64,000 nucleotides of DNA from Dasypus novemcinctus (lineage: Eukaryota > Chordata > Mammalia > Cingulata > Dasypodidae), in NCBI RefSeq assembly GCF_030445035.2, contig NC_080673.1, forward strand, positions 161,196,216 to 161,260,215. The letters run 5' to 3'. Below the pieces are notes generated by a model that was given only the letters and a program-made list of their open reading frames with translations, did not search any database and was not told the DNA's origin. Below, in pieces: positions 37,402 to 48,734 of the stretch. Made by a program: the position numbers and the translations under genes. How positions within the stretch are numbered: the first letter of the stretch is position 1; each line of letters begins with the position of its first letter.

Positions 37402-38213
37402 CATATTAGCCAGGATTCTCTAGAGAAACAGAATGGCAGGATATTTATGTATATACATATAATGTAAAATATTATGAGGTTTTTTTTTTATAGGAATGAT
37501 CCCACATGACTGTGGAGATGGGTAAGACCAAATTCCATAGGGCTGGCTGCAAGCTTTTTTAAAAGATTAATTTATTTATTTCTCCTCACCTCCTTGTTTG
37601 TATTTGCTGTGGCTGCTTGTTGTGTGCTGGTCTTCTTTTCAGGAGGCATCTGGAATTGAACTTGTGTCCTCCGATGTGGGAGGGAGACACCTAATCACTT
37701 GGCCCACCTCAGCTCCCTGCTGTGTCTATTGTGTCTCTCATTGTGTTTTCCTTGTGTCTCTTGTTGCATCATCTTGGCAAGTCAGCTTGCCTTGCCTGCC
37801 CATTGGGTCAACTTGCTGTCTTGCTCATCTTCTTTAGGAGGCACTGGGCACCGAACCTGGGATCTCCCATGTGGTAGGTGGGAGCTCAATTGCTTGAGCC
37901 ACATCTACTTCCCTATGAAGGTTTTCCCCAGAAGAAGCTAGCTGGATGAAGTATAGATGGAAAATTCTCCCTTCTGACTGCTGAAATCATCACTTCTATT
38001 TTTAAGGCCTTCAACTGATTGGATGAGACAGTGCTCATTATTGGAGGCAATCTCCTCAGTTGCTTGCAGATGTTATCAGCCATAGATGCATTTAATACTG
38101 ATGATTTAAATCCACAAAATGCACTAACAGTAGTAACAATCAGGCCAGTATTTACTTGACCAAACAACTGACTACCAGCCTAGCCAAGTTGACACATTAA
38201 TTTAACCATCACA
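37402..38213 (-). mobile_element. Solo ERVL-type LTR (MLT2-like) carrying a SINE insertion
   Basis: Its right end, AATTTAACCATCACA, is the LTR start on the - strand, and the left end is CATATTAGCCAGGATTCTCT. Flanks ATTGC (37397-37401) and GTTGC (38214-38218) look like a 5-bp target duplication with one change. A long DAS-type SINE (about 37555-37912) sits inside. Fossil LTR of the family of the 39.1-kb provirus. Confidence 0.78.
37555..37912 (-). repeat. Long DAS-type SINE inserted in a solo LTR
   Basis: Poly(T) followed by TTAATTTATTTATTTCTCCT starts it, and GCTTGAGCCACATCTACTTC ends it, giving the long SINE in - orientation. It interrupts the LTR between GGCTGGCTGCAAGC and GAAGGTTTTCC, so it is younger than that LTR. 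Confidence 0.83.
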
Positions 38214-38499
38214 GTTGCTATGTAAAAATGTTAAGAAAAGCTGTAATTCAGATAACCTTGATAAAATAACAAAAAAAGGAGATAAAATATTTTTAGTTGC
38301 TTTATTTGGGTATTCTTTAATTCAGCATTTTTTGGACAACTACCACATCCCAGGCACTATGCTAGATGCATGAAGGAAATTTCAATGAAAATCAGCTCTC
38401 AAGTGTATTCCTGGGATGGAAGATAAGCTTGGGCATAGTTATAGTAGGTGGGAAATGATCACAACAATGAAATATGTAAAAGGAAGATTTTGAACTTAC

Positions 38500-38935
38500 A
38501 AGTGTAATTGCCTATGATATATTTGGACTAAATACTGAGTTTCAACACAACTGATTCTACCCAACTGAAGTTGTTAAGCCATCATCAATGTTGAACATTC
38601 ACCAGATGTTGCTGATAAATGAGAACTTTGAGTGACCCCAGGATATCTGACCATTAAGGGAAAATTGGGACTTGTTTTGAACTAAACTTGTACAAACTTG
38701 TGCACACTCCAGAAAGCAAACATCACTCCTTAATTAGCAAAATTACCATGAACTCCCACCAGTTCCCTAGCTCTTAAAGCTCCCTGAAGTTTTCCTCTCC
38801 GAAAACTACTTGGTGACTTTCTGACTGGTGTGTGCTCTTTTGCCGGGCAAGTCAATAAACTGCACTCACTTTGTTGATCACAATAGTGGTTCTGGTCTTT
38901 CCTTTATTACTCACCCTCAAAAGTTTGGCAATCAG
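38500..38935 (+). mobile_element. Possible LTR fragment
   Basis: GTCAATAAACTGCACTCACT (poly(A)-like signal) then TTCCTTTATTACTCACCCTC and AAAGTTTGGCAATCAGAGTG looks like the R-U5 end of an LTR with a little internal sequence. I could not place its 5' end or find duplications. Confidence 0.35.
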
Positions 38936-39099
38936 AGTGAAAACATTGATGTCTTAAAGCCTAAAATTTACCTGTAAGAGATGAGATCAAAAATATCCAA
39001 AACCAAGACCAATAAAAAAAAAGAGAAGGTATACAGGCCAGAACAACACTTGGTATAACTTAATAAAGTTTTCAGTATAAATGAAGAAAATTTCATGTC

Positions 39100-39498
39100 T
39101 GTAGTGGTTAGGCCCAGTAGTGGTGTCCACTTGTTTGGTTGAGCAAGCACTGGGCTAATTGGGCTTTAATCATCAATGAATTAGTTGTGTATATGGCTAA
39201 TTACATTCCCAGTCAACTGAGATTGCCATCAGCAATGAGTGACATCTCATCCAATCAGTTGAAAGCCTTAAAAGAAGTGATTTCAGCATTCAGAGAGAGA
39301 CTCCCCATCTCTACTTCAGACAGCCCATGTCTTCTGGAGAACTCATCGAAGATCTTGAATGGAGTCCCTGGCTTGCATCCTGCCCTACAGAATTTGGACT
39401 TGTGCATCGCCATGTTCGCCTGGGACATTTTATAAAATATCATACTACTTATAGATATCTTCTGTCAGTTCTGTTTCCCTAGAAGACTGACTAATATA
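39100..39498 (+). repeat. 5' LTR of the ERVL provirus
   Basis: It begins TGTAGTGGTTAGGC directly after the ATGTC duplication and ends GACTGACTAATA. It is collinear with the 3' LTR: ATCCAATCAGTTGAA, GTGATTTCAGCATTCA and TCCCTGGCTTGCA blocks are shared. Confidence 0.82.
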
Positions 39499-41883
39499 TT
39501 ATAGCTTGGGCCAGGAATGGTTCTTGAGAAACAGAATCTTAAAAATAGGATTTCTGAATTGGTTCTGGGATGTTTGCAATTGGCTCTCTACTCTGGTTAG
39601 AGTAGAGCACTTATGTCTCTGTTTCCAATAATCAAGAAGCCACTGACAGTCCAAGGTATGAGTTGGTGATAGAGATATGCAAAATCTCACCACTGGATAC
39701 AACTACTCCCATAAGAGGCAAAGTTCTGGTTGAGAGCATTTTTAACACCTTAACAAAGTTTTGTGGAATTAAAAGGTACAATGATATTGGCTGGCTGTTC
39801 CTAAATATGCTGGATACAGTTACAAAAGAAAGGATGAACTGAAGGCTTCAATTTGCAACTTAAGTTCTACATGAATGAGGAAAAAGTTTCTATATGTGCC
39901 CTAAAGAAAATCTTGTTTCATACAGCTGCAGACTTGAAATCTCTGAAATCCAGACTCTCATTGTATATGTAGCAAAGCTACAAGAGAAACTAAAATCTCA
40001 ACCTTGCAGAGTGTCTGCTGTTAAAGTAAGGGCATTTTTTAGAGAGGAGTGGAATCCTGATGTTTGGGATGGAGACTTACAGGTTGATGATGATGGCAGG
40101 GGGGACATGGAAACTCTAAATTCAGCAGACCTGTAATGGTCTGCCCTGAGAATATGACCACCCAACCCCAAGCTTGCACCACCCCAACTCCAGCCTGCCT
40201 TAAGGATTCCAGAATTCCTCCCTACCCTGAAGAGAAACGACCCAATCACCACATTGCTCAGAGGAGTCTGACATCCAACTTCCACCTGAAGCAATTAATC
40301 CTGTCTCATCAGATGAAACTACCATGAAATGCCCTGAGGTAATTGGCTTGCAAAAAAAGACATTTATAAGCCTCCTTATGCACTTTTCTTTTCTTCCAGA
40401 TCTATAATAGACTAAAGTCCCAATAAACCCCCAAAGGTGAACTTCAAAGTGTGATCTTTGAGGAAGTACACTGTACGCCAAAAGAACTGAATGAGATTTC
40501 CAATTTATATGGACAGAAATCAGGGGAATGTGAATGGAAACGGATATTAAAGGTATGAGATAATGGTAGAAGGAATATAAAGTTGGATCAGGTTGTATTT
40601 ATTCATATAGGTCCACTTAGCAGAGATCTGGATTCAACGTTGTAGCTTAAGAGGTTAGAAAGGACTCTAACAGTTTGGGTGGCTGACTGAAATATGAACC
40701 AGAAGAAGGCTGACAATGCCTGACATTGAGATGCCAGAATTGCCCTGGTATACTGTAGATGAGGGATCCAAAGACTTAGAGAGATAGGAATCTTAGAACG
40801 GATTTACCATCTAAGACCAGCCAACCCACCCCAGGAATTGTCCAGAGGACACACCTTTCACCAGGACTGTGAGGAATACATTTGAGACTTAGTCTCACAA
40901 ATAACAAATTTATTCTCTTCCTGAAGAGCTCTGTGGTTGTTCTCTGTAGGTCAGCTACTACTGTGAAAACTGATGACATAGATCTAGGACCCTTCAACAC
41001 TAAGGGGATGATCTGATCCCAGTCCAGCAGAAGCCAAGTGGCAGCACTTAATTGCAAAAACCAAGGCAGGCGTGGCTGCCAAAATGAAAAGCAGATTCAA
41101 ATCAGCACTCAAAATAGTCTGAGTCATGTAGACCTGTGACATTGGCATACAGATCATGGGATATCTAGAAGTAAAATAGGTTGGCAGTCTACTAAATTTC
41201 TACTTGATCTTTATAAGCAGAAGAGTTCTAGGTCCAGTGAACAAAAGCCTAACTCAAATAACAGAAACAAAGAATCATGGTACTTCAATTAATTCCCAGA
41301 CTTGAGACATTTTACAGACCCAGAGGCAGTTTATTAAGGGGAAGGCTGGGACCACTTGGGGAAGGATCCTGTTACACTGCCAAAAATGTATACTGTTAAT
41401 CTTCCAGTTTTCTCTAAAGAGAACTATGGCCTTTCACCAGGGTAACTTTGCAATGGGGAAAAGGAAATGATCAGATATATTGGGGCTTATTAGACACTGT
41501 CTCAGAAATGACATTAATTCCAGGGAAACCAAAATGTCACTGTGGTCCACCACAGTGGTTAGAGTAGGGGCTTATGGAGGTCAGGTGATAAACACAATTT
41601 TAGCTTTACTTCATCTCACAGTGAGTCCAGTGGGTCCCCAGATCCATTCTGTGGTTATTTCCTCAGTTCCAGAATCCATAATTGGAATAGACCTATTAAG
41701 CAACGGGCAGAATCCCCACATTGGTTCCCTGACTTGTGGACTGAGGGCTATTAAGGTAATAAAGGCCAAGTGGAAACCATTAGAACTGCCTCTACCTAGC
41801 AAAATAGTAAATCATAAGCAATACTGGATTCCTGGAGGGATTGCAGAGATTGGTGCCACCATCAAGGATATGAAGGATGCAGG

Positions 41884-42502
41884 TGAAGCAGGCTAGTAAA
41901 ATAGGAAATCAATAGATGGATCTGGAACCTAGCAAGAATTCTACTTGAACATCAAGAACCCCAAGATGGTTGCTAGAAGACCTTCCCTAAGATTCTATCA
42001 CTCAGAAGACTTCCTGTGGAGGCCAGGAGAGTCTCCAGATATTCCCCAAGGACTTTATCATTGGGCCCTCCTGGGAGAATGATGGAAGAAATAAGCAATC
42101 AAAACTGTAAACAACTGGAACTCCTCCCCTGCTATTAGCAAAGGTGTGGGATAATCAACGGTTCAAAAAGGCAGGAATGATACCTAAACTCTCTCTCATG
42201 CGCTCTCTCTCCTGTGGACCAATCCCTGCCCTCTGTACTCTGCTCTTGCCGTTTTTCCTCTGTCATGTGACCATGCAAGTAAACCTGGGGATTTATAACC
42301 TATAATGGGGAATTGTAGCCTATAAATCAGCCTGCTTTATAACTTTTCAACCCCTTCCTCTCTACCTGGGCCCCCTGATCTGTTATTTTCTCCCATTTCT
42401 CTTCCCTCCCTACCTGAGTAAATTACTGGCCAAACTCACCTGACATGCTCTTGAAATTCATTTCTGCAGCACAGTCAAGAACCTAAATAAAATCCAGTAA
42501 CA
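41884..42502 (+). mobile_element. Solo LTR nested in the ERVL pol region (between protease and RT)
   Basis: TGAAGCAGGCTAGTAAAATA ... AAATCCAGTAACA, 619 bp with TG...CA ends, is flanked by CAGG at 41880-41883 and 42503-42506. An AATAAA lies 17 bp from its end. It is unrelated by eye to the ERVL LTRs and is not repeated elsewhere in the window. A 4-bp duplication fits a class I family. Confidence 0.75.
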
Positions 42503-44542
42503 CAGGGATGATGATTTCTACCACATCCCCATTCAGCTCTCCTATTTGGCCTGTGCAGAAAAGCAGATTGATCTGAGGGAATGACAGTGAATTATCATAA
42601 ACTTAACCAGGCAGTGATTCCAAATGCTACTACTATTTCAGATGTGGTATCATTGCTTGAGCAAATCAACACAACCTCTGGTACCTGGTATGCAGCTATT
42701 GATCTGGCAGAAGCTTTTTTCTCAACTACCATTAGTAAGGACCACCAGAAGCAATTTGTTTTCAGCTGATAAGGCAACAATATACCTTCATTGTCCTACC
42801 TCAGAGGAATATGAACTTTCCAGCCCTATGTTATCATATTGTTCACAGGAAACTTGATCATCTTTCCTTCCCACAGGACATCACACTGGTCCATTATATT
42901 GATGATATCATGCTGTTCGGACCTAGGGAGCAAGAAGTAGCAACTACTCTACACTTATTGGTAAGGCATTTCTGTGAAAGAGGATGAGAAATAAACACAG
43001 CAAAAATACAGGGGCCTTCTACCATATTGCAATTTCTACATGTCCAGTGGTATGGGGCATGGTGAGATATCCCTTCTAAAGGGAAAGATAAACTTTTGCA
43101 TCTGACCCTTCCTATGATCAAAAAAGAGGCACAATGCCTAGTTGGACTCCAGATTTTGGAAATAACACATTACTCATTTGGGTGTGGTACTTATTCCCAT
43201 TTACCAAGTAACAAAAAAACAAAACAAAACAAAAAAAACTGCTAGTTTTGAGTAGAAACCAGAATGAGAGGAGGCTCTGAGACAGGACCAGTCTTGGGCC
43301 ATATGATCCAGCAGATCCAATGGTGCTGGAAGCATCCATGGCAAATAGAGATACTATCTGAAGCCTTTGGCAAGTCCTATAGGAGAATCATAATCAGAGC
43401 CTTAGAATTTTGGAGCAAAACTCTGCTATCCTCTGCAGATAACTACTCCTTTTTTTTGAGAAACAGCTTTTGGTCTGCTACTGGATTTTGGTAGAGACTG
43501 AATGCTTAACCATGTGTCACCAAGTTACCATGAGACCTGAGTTACCTTTCATGAGCTGAGTATTGTCTGACCTGCCAAACCATAAAGCTGGGCATGCATA
43601 ACGGCATGCCATCATAAAGTGGAAGTGGTGCATTAGAGATAGGGCTGAACTGGGTCCTGCAAGCACAGGTAAGTTACATGAGGAAGAGGTCCAAATGTCC
43701 GTGGTCCACACTCCTGCCGTGTTACCTTCTCTTTCCCAGCCTACAGCTATGACCTCTTGAAGAGTTCCTTATGATCAATTGACAGAGGAAGAGAAAACTT
43801 GGGGCTGGTTTCCAAATGTTACTGTATGATATGCAGATACCACTGAACATGGACAGCAGCAGAACTGCTGACCCTCTCTGGGACATCCCTGAAGGACAGT
43901 GGTGAAGGAAATACCTCCCAGTGGGCAGAACTTAGACAAGTGCACCTGGTTTTTCATTTTCCTTGGAAGGAGAAATGGCTGGAGGCACACTTGTAATTTG
44001 ATTCACGGGCTATTGCCAATGGTTAGGCTGGATGGACAGGGACATGGAAGGAACTTAATTGGAAAATTGGTGACAAATATGTCTGAAGAAAACAGATGTC
44101 AATAAATCTTTCTGATTGGGAAAAAAATGTTAAAACATTTGTGTCCCACGTGAATGCTCACCAGACAGTGACTTTAGCGAGGAAAATTTTAATGGTCAAG
44201 TGGGTAAGATGACCCATTCTGTGGATAGCTGTCAGCCTCTTTCCCCAGCCATTCCTGTCATTGCCCAATGGGCTCATGAACGAAGTGGCCATGGTGGTAA
44301 GGATGGCAGTTATGCACGGGCTCAGCAATATGAACTTCCCCTCTCCAAGGCCAACCTGGCAATAGCCACTGCCAAATTCCCAATCTGCCAGCAGTAGAGA
44401 CTCCCCCATTCAGTCTCTGATATAGCACTATTCCCTGAGGTGATCAGCCTGCTACCTGGTGGCAGCAGATGATTTGTGGTAATGGGCACATATTCATGGG
44501 ATTCACTGGTCTTACCATGCTCCCCATCATCTTGAAACAGCT

Positions 44543-45123
44543 TGTGGCAGTTTGATATTTATGAATTCCAAAAAAGATACTTGATTATGTTTGTAAACTG
44601 GTCTGTTCCTCTGGGTGTGATCCCCTTTGATTGTATTCTATTCAGCTGAGATGTCTTTGATTAAATGTTAAGATTAGGCTTTGATTTCACCATGTCAGTA
44701 GAGTGTACTTGCCCCCATTGTGAGCTATATAAACAGACAATCAAGGAGACACATAGAAGTAGATGCATAGGAGAACACAGAAAAAGACATGGCAGAGGAG
44801 AGAACTTAATTTTGATGCTCAAGCCCCAGGGAGAGATGAGTCATTCACCTGACGGTTTGTAGCTGAAAAGAACAGAGCAGCTTGAGCCCTGTACCAAATT
44901 ACAGCTAAGATTGGAAAAAGCTGGGCCCAGGGAGCCTTAAGAGAAAGAGGAAGGCTGAACTCTTGCAGATATCACCTGCAATCTTGCTTCAACACATGGC
45001 AACAGAGTTTGGTGAGGAGGCAACCTTGAGTTGGACTCTTTAGGCCTTGTAACTAAGATTTAAACCCAAATAAATACCCTTTATAATATATTTTGCATCA
45101 AGCACCCCTTTGACTGGCTAATA
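44543..45123 (+). mobile_element. Solo LTR of the TGTGGCAGTTTGAT family nested in the ERVL integrase region
   Basis: It begins TGTGGCAGTTTGATATTT and ends GACTGGCTAATA. AGCT flanks it on both sides (44539-44542 and 45124-45127). It shares CTGGTCTGTTCCTCTGGGTG, GAGGAAGGCTGAACTCTTG and AAATAAATACCCTTTA blocks with the copies at 5.1 and 55.2 kb. It is younger than the provirus it interrupts. Confidence 0.8.
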
Positions 45124-46107
45124 AGCTGGATTGATAGAAATCTGGAATGGCCATTTGATGACTCAATTACAGTGTCAGCTATGTTGCAATAACTTGCAGT
45201 GCTGGGGAAATATTCTCCAAGAGGTTGTGTATGCTTTAAATCAGCATTCACTGTATGGTGCTATTTCTCCCATAGCCAGGATTTATGAGTCCGGGAATCA
45301 AGGTGTGGATATGGGAGTAGCACCACTCACTATTACCCCTAGTGATGCACTAGGAAAATTTTTGCTTCCTGTCTCTGCAGCCTTAAGCTCTGCTGGTCTA
45401 CAGGTCTTAGTTTCAAAAGAAGTGTTTCCACCAGGGAACACAACAACAACTCACTTTGACTGGAAATTAATACTGCCACTTTGAGCTCCTCATACCGCTG
45501 AATAAACAGGCACAGAAGGGAATTCCTATCCTAGCTGGGTTGTTTGATCTTGTATCAAGAGGAAATAGAACTGCACCTACACAATGAAGTAAAGAAGAGT
45601 TTTTCTAGAATACAGAAGATCCCCTACGGTGTCTCGTAGTACCACCATGCACTGTGATTAAAGTCAATGGAAAATTGCCACAACCCAATCCTGGCCAGGC
45701 TAACAATGGTCCAGAATCTTCAGGGATGGAAGTTTGGGTCACCCCACTAGGGAAAAAACACGGCCAGTTGAGGTGCTTGCTGAGGGTAAAGGGAACATGG
45801 AATGGGTAGTGGAAGAAGGTAGTCATAAATATGAACTTGGGCCATGTGACCAATTACAGAAATAAGGACTGTAATTGCCAAGAATATTTCTTCTTTGTTT
45901 ATATTAGTATATGTACATAAAATAAATATCTTTGTTTTCTTCCCTAACCTTTCCCCTTATTATATAACATAATTTGTGTTTGTTTCATGTTGTAGTATTT
46001 AAGGATATCAAGTTTAAGAGTGAATATTACCCAAGGATTTGCATACTATTCTGGAGGGATTTATTGTATTTCTGGTTGTATGGAGGATGATTGAGTATCA
46101 TTAGGTG

Positions 46108-46153
<46 letters not shown>
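46108..46153. repeat. (TA)n microsatellite
   Basis: An uninterrupted alternating TA run of roughly 44 bp, just upstream of the ERVL 3' LTR, likely polymorphic in length. Confidence 0.9.
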
Positions 46154-46156
<3 letters not shown>

Positions 46157-46258
46157 ACATGTATGGATATATATAGAGAGATATATAGCAGTTTTTATTT
46201 AGACATTAAGTATGGTTTAAGGTGATGTGTATGGTTGCCAAGTTGACAAGGAGCGGAC

Positions 46259-46700
46259 TGTGATGGTTAGGCTTATGTGTCAACTTAGACAGGTAATAGT
46301 GCCCAGTTGCTTGGTAAAGGAAGCTCTGGGCTAATTATAATACAAGGGCATTTCATGGATTTTAATCTTAAGGGAGCTGATTGCATAGATGACCAATTAC
46401 ATCTACAATCAACTGAGGAGTTTGCCATCAGCAGTGAGTGATATCTCACCCAATCAGTTGAAGGCCTTAAAAAAAAGTGATTTCAGCATTCAAGAAAAGA
46501 ATTCCTGTCTCTCCTTCAGACAGCCAGTGTCTCCTGAGGAACTCATTGAGCACCTTCATTGGCATCCCTGGCTTGCAGTCTGCCCTGTGTAATTTGGATT
46601 TGTGTATTTCCAGGGTCTCATGGAATAATTTTATAAAATCTCATATTATTTACATATATCTCCTTTCTGTTCTGTTTCCCAGAGAACACTGGCTAATACC
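46259..46700 (+). repeat. 3' LTR of the ERVL provirus
   Basis: It starts TGTGATGGTTAGGCTTATGT after the purine-rich tract and ends AACACTGGCTAATACC, followed by the ATGTC duplication at 46701. About 442 bp, slightly longer than the 5' LTR. Confidence 0.85.
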
Positions 46701-47079
46701 ATGTCTATCAGAAGGAAGATAAATCAGAAACAAACAAGGAAGAAAGAAAGAATGGAAAGGTTGACAGTGCCTTTACAAGATCCATACTTGAAAATACGTT
46801 GAAGCCAAGAACTTGAAGGCCAGAACTGCAGGCTCAGGAAATTACAATACCATGTCCCCATGCTCTGACTCCACCCTCACTAATCTTAGTATTAGTTTCT
46901 TTCATACAGATTTCTTATAACACTCTTGACCATATGTACCTTTTTAGATTTGAAGCCCAATAATTCTCACCCCTCCATGAATGATGTCTCCTCTTTGGTG
47001 GAATATATATAGGCTTAGCAAATTATGTTACTTGCTATTGTTTTTAAAAAGATATGTGTGCACATATCTTAAAACTATG

Positions 47080-47518
47080 TGTTTTAGTTTGCTAGGCTGC
47101 TGAAAGCAGATACCATGAAATGGGTTGGCTTAAAATGGAAATATATTCACTTACAGTTTTGAGGCTGAAAAAAATGTCCAAATCAAGGCATCGTCAAAGT
47201 GATGCTTTCTTCCTCAAGACCAGCTGCCAGTGATCCCTGACTCCTCTGCCACATGACAAGGCACATAGCAGATACGCTGGTCCCTCCCTTCTCTTTTAGG
47301 TATTATTGCTTTAAACTCTTCCTTTGTGACTCCCTCTCTGTCTGAGTTTCATTCTCTTATAAAGGACTCCAGTAAAAGGATTAAGACCCACACTGGGCCA
47401 CTTCTTAACTGAAATAACATCACCAAAACGTCTTACCTACAATAGGTTTATACCCACAAGAATGGATTAGCTTTAAGAACGTGATTTTCTGGGGTACATA
47501 GAGTTCCAAACCACCACA
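47080..47518 (-). mobile_element. Solo LTR of the TGTGGTGGTTTGGA family
   Basis: On the - strand it starts TGTGGTGGTTTGGAACTC at 47518 and ends CAGCCTAGCAAACTAAAACA at 47080, 439 bp. The same family recurs at 55.99-56.45 kb. No internal retroviral sequence is attached. The family is common in xenarthran genomes, from memory. Confidence 0.75.
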
Positions 47519-48034
47519 TCCTTTCACAAGAAACTACAAATACATATTGCAACAAATGGAATGTGTAATATTTGCAAAGTTTGCATAAGAATTCTTATTG
47601 TCCAAAAATTGTATTAGTATCCATCTAAAGAACAGAGATATATTTGCTCATTGTATCTGCTGCCCCCTTTGTGGAATTCTCATGGGTCAATTTATAATCA
47701 ACTTCAAAATTAATATCTCTTTCTAAGACCAGCCCTTTTCTACCTTGGGCTACCTGTGAGGCTGCTATGTAATGTTAATATTCCTAAAATCTTTATTTTT
47801 TAACTGAGAGGATCTATAAGGCATGCCCTTAATATGCTTAGAAAGCATACTCTTAATTTGAGGTCTTAAAAAAGGTTTTACAGCCACACCCTTGATATTG
47901 TCACCTTGTAGTTGACCATAAATTTAAAAATAGGTTTTAACCCACTAAATTGTATTTTAGGTACTTACTAACCCTCTGATATAGTCTTAATGTAAGCTAA
48001 ACTTTTAAATAGCCACAAGTAGATTATCTGTAAC

Positions 48035-48734
48035 TGTTGTGACTCACTGAACTACACCCGAGATGCCTTTGATTCTTTGATTCTGGTGCTGTTTTGTAAA
48101 TTGAACAGTAACAAAACAGCTCATAACATCCCCCCTTGCATTCCCTTCTCTTGTTTTGCAATCCTGAAGTATGATACTTCTGCACTAGCCCCTCAATGTT
48201 TATTAATGACATAACATGAGTCAGCCCAGAACTGAACAAACCAGTTCTAATCAGTAAGCTCACTTGACATGCCAATAACCTAAACCTTAAACTTCAAATG
48301 ACTTGAGCATGTAATCAATCTGCACATACTCAGAGATTAGACTATGTCTAATGCTGTCATCCCAAACTACCCACTCATCATGCTCAAACATTCACTTTCT
48401 AGTCCTTCACTTTCTAATAATTCTTTCTAGTCATTCACTTTCTAGCTCAAAATATTCACTTTCTAGTTCTCTATGAGACATCATGATGCCTATCTGTCAT
48501 GTTCCCCACTATCACTCTGTCTTCCCTTCAACCATCACAACCCCACCTCCCTTTTTGTTCAATCCCATAAAAACCCTAAATGCTTCCAACTTGGGGAGAC
48601 AGATTTGAAGGACTGCCCTGCTTTCTGCACAAGGCTAGGCTCAGCTGTGTAAACTTTCTCTTCTTAAAATCCTGATATCACTTAATTGATTCTCCAGTAT
48701 GGATGAGGCAAGGATTCCCTTCTGAGCTATGACA
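48035..48734 (+). mobile_element. Probable solo LTR with an internal tandem motif
   Basis: TGTTGTGACTCACTGAAC ... TTCTGAGCTATGACA gives TG...CA ends over about 700 bp. TCCCATAAAAACCCTAAAT looks like a TATA region at about 48565, followed by GC-richer R-like sequence and CTTTCTCTTCTTAAAATCC. Between 48385 and 48475 the motif CACTTTCTAG is repeated four times, with two further partial copies. No clear target duplication was found, so the boundaries are tentative. Confidence 0.55.

Larger units (their letters stand above)
39100..46700 (+). mobile_element. Fossil ERVL (class III) provirus, two LTRs, with two nested solo LTRs
   Basis: Two ERVL-type LTRs in the same orientation (39100-39498 and 46259-46700) enclose gag/pol remains. 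ATGTC at 39095-39099 and 46701-46705 is the target duplication, marking one integration. Parts in order: gag remnant about 39.9-40.15 kb; protease about 41.48-41.88 kb; reverse transcriptase about 42.55-43.2 kb, including the YIDDI active-site motif at 42.9 kb; RNase H about 43.4-44.2 kb; integrase about 44.2-45.3 kb; dUTPase-like region about 45.35-45.75 kb. That order, with dUTPase after integrase and no env seen, is the HERV-L/MERVL plan. A GACAAGGAGCGGAC purine-rich tract precedes the 3' LTR. It is broken, with at least ten breaks, and two solo LTRs (41884-42502 and 44543-45123) sit inside it. LTR divergence looks large, so the insertion is old. Confidence 0.88.

Noticed and set aside
41480-45484. 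Retroviral-like frames as a domesticated host gene
   Set aside because: They sit inside a two-LTR provirus with target duplication and are broken many times; no single long conserved frame survives.
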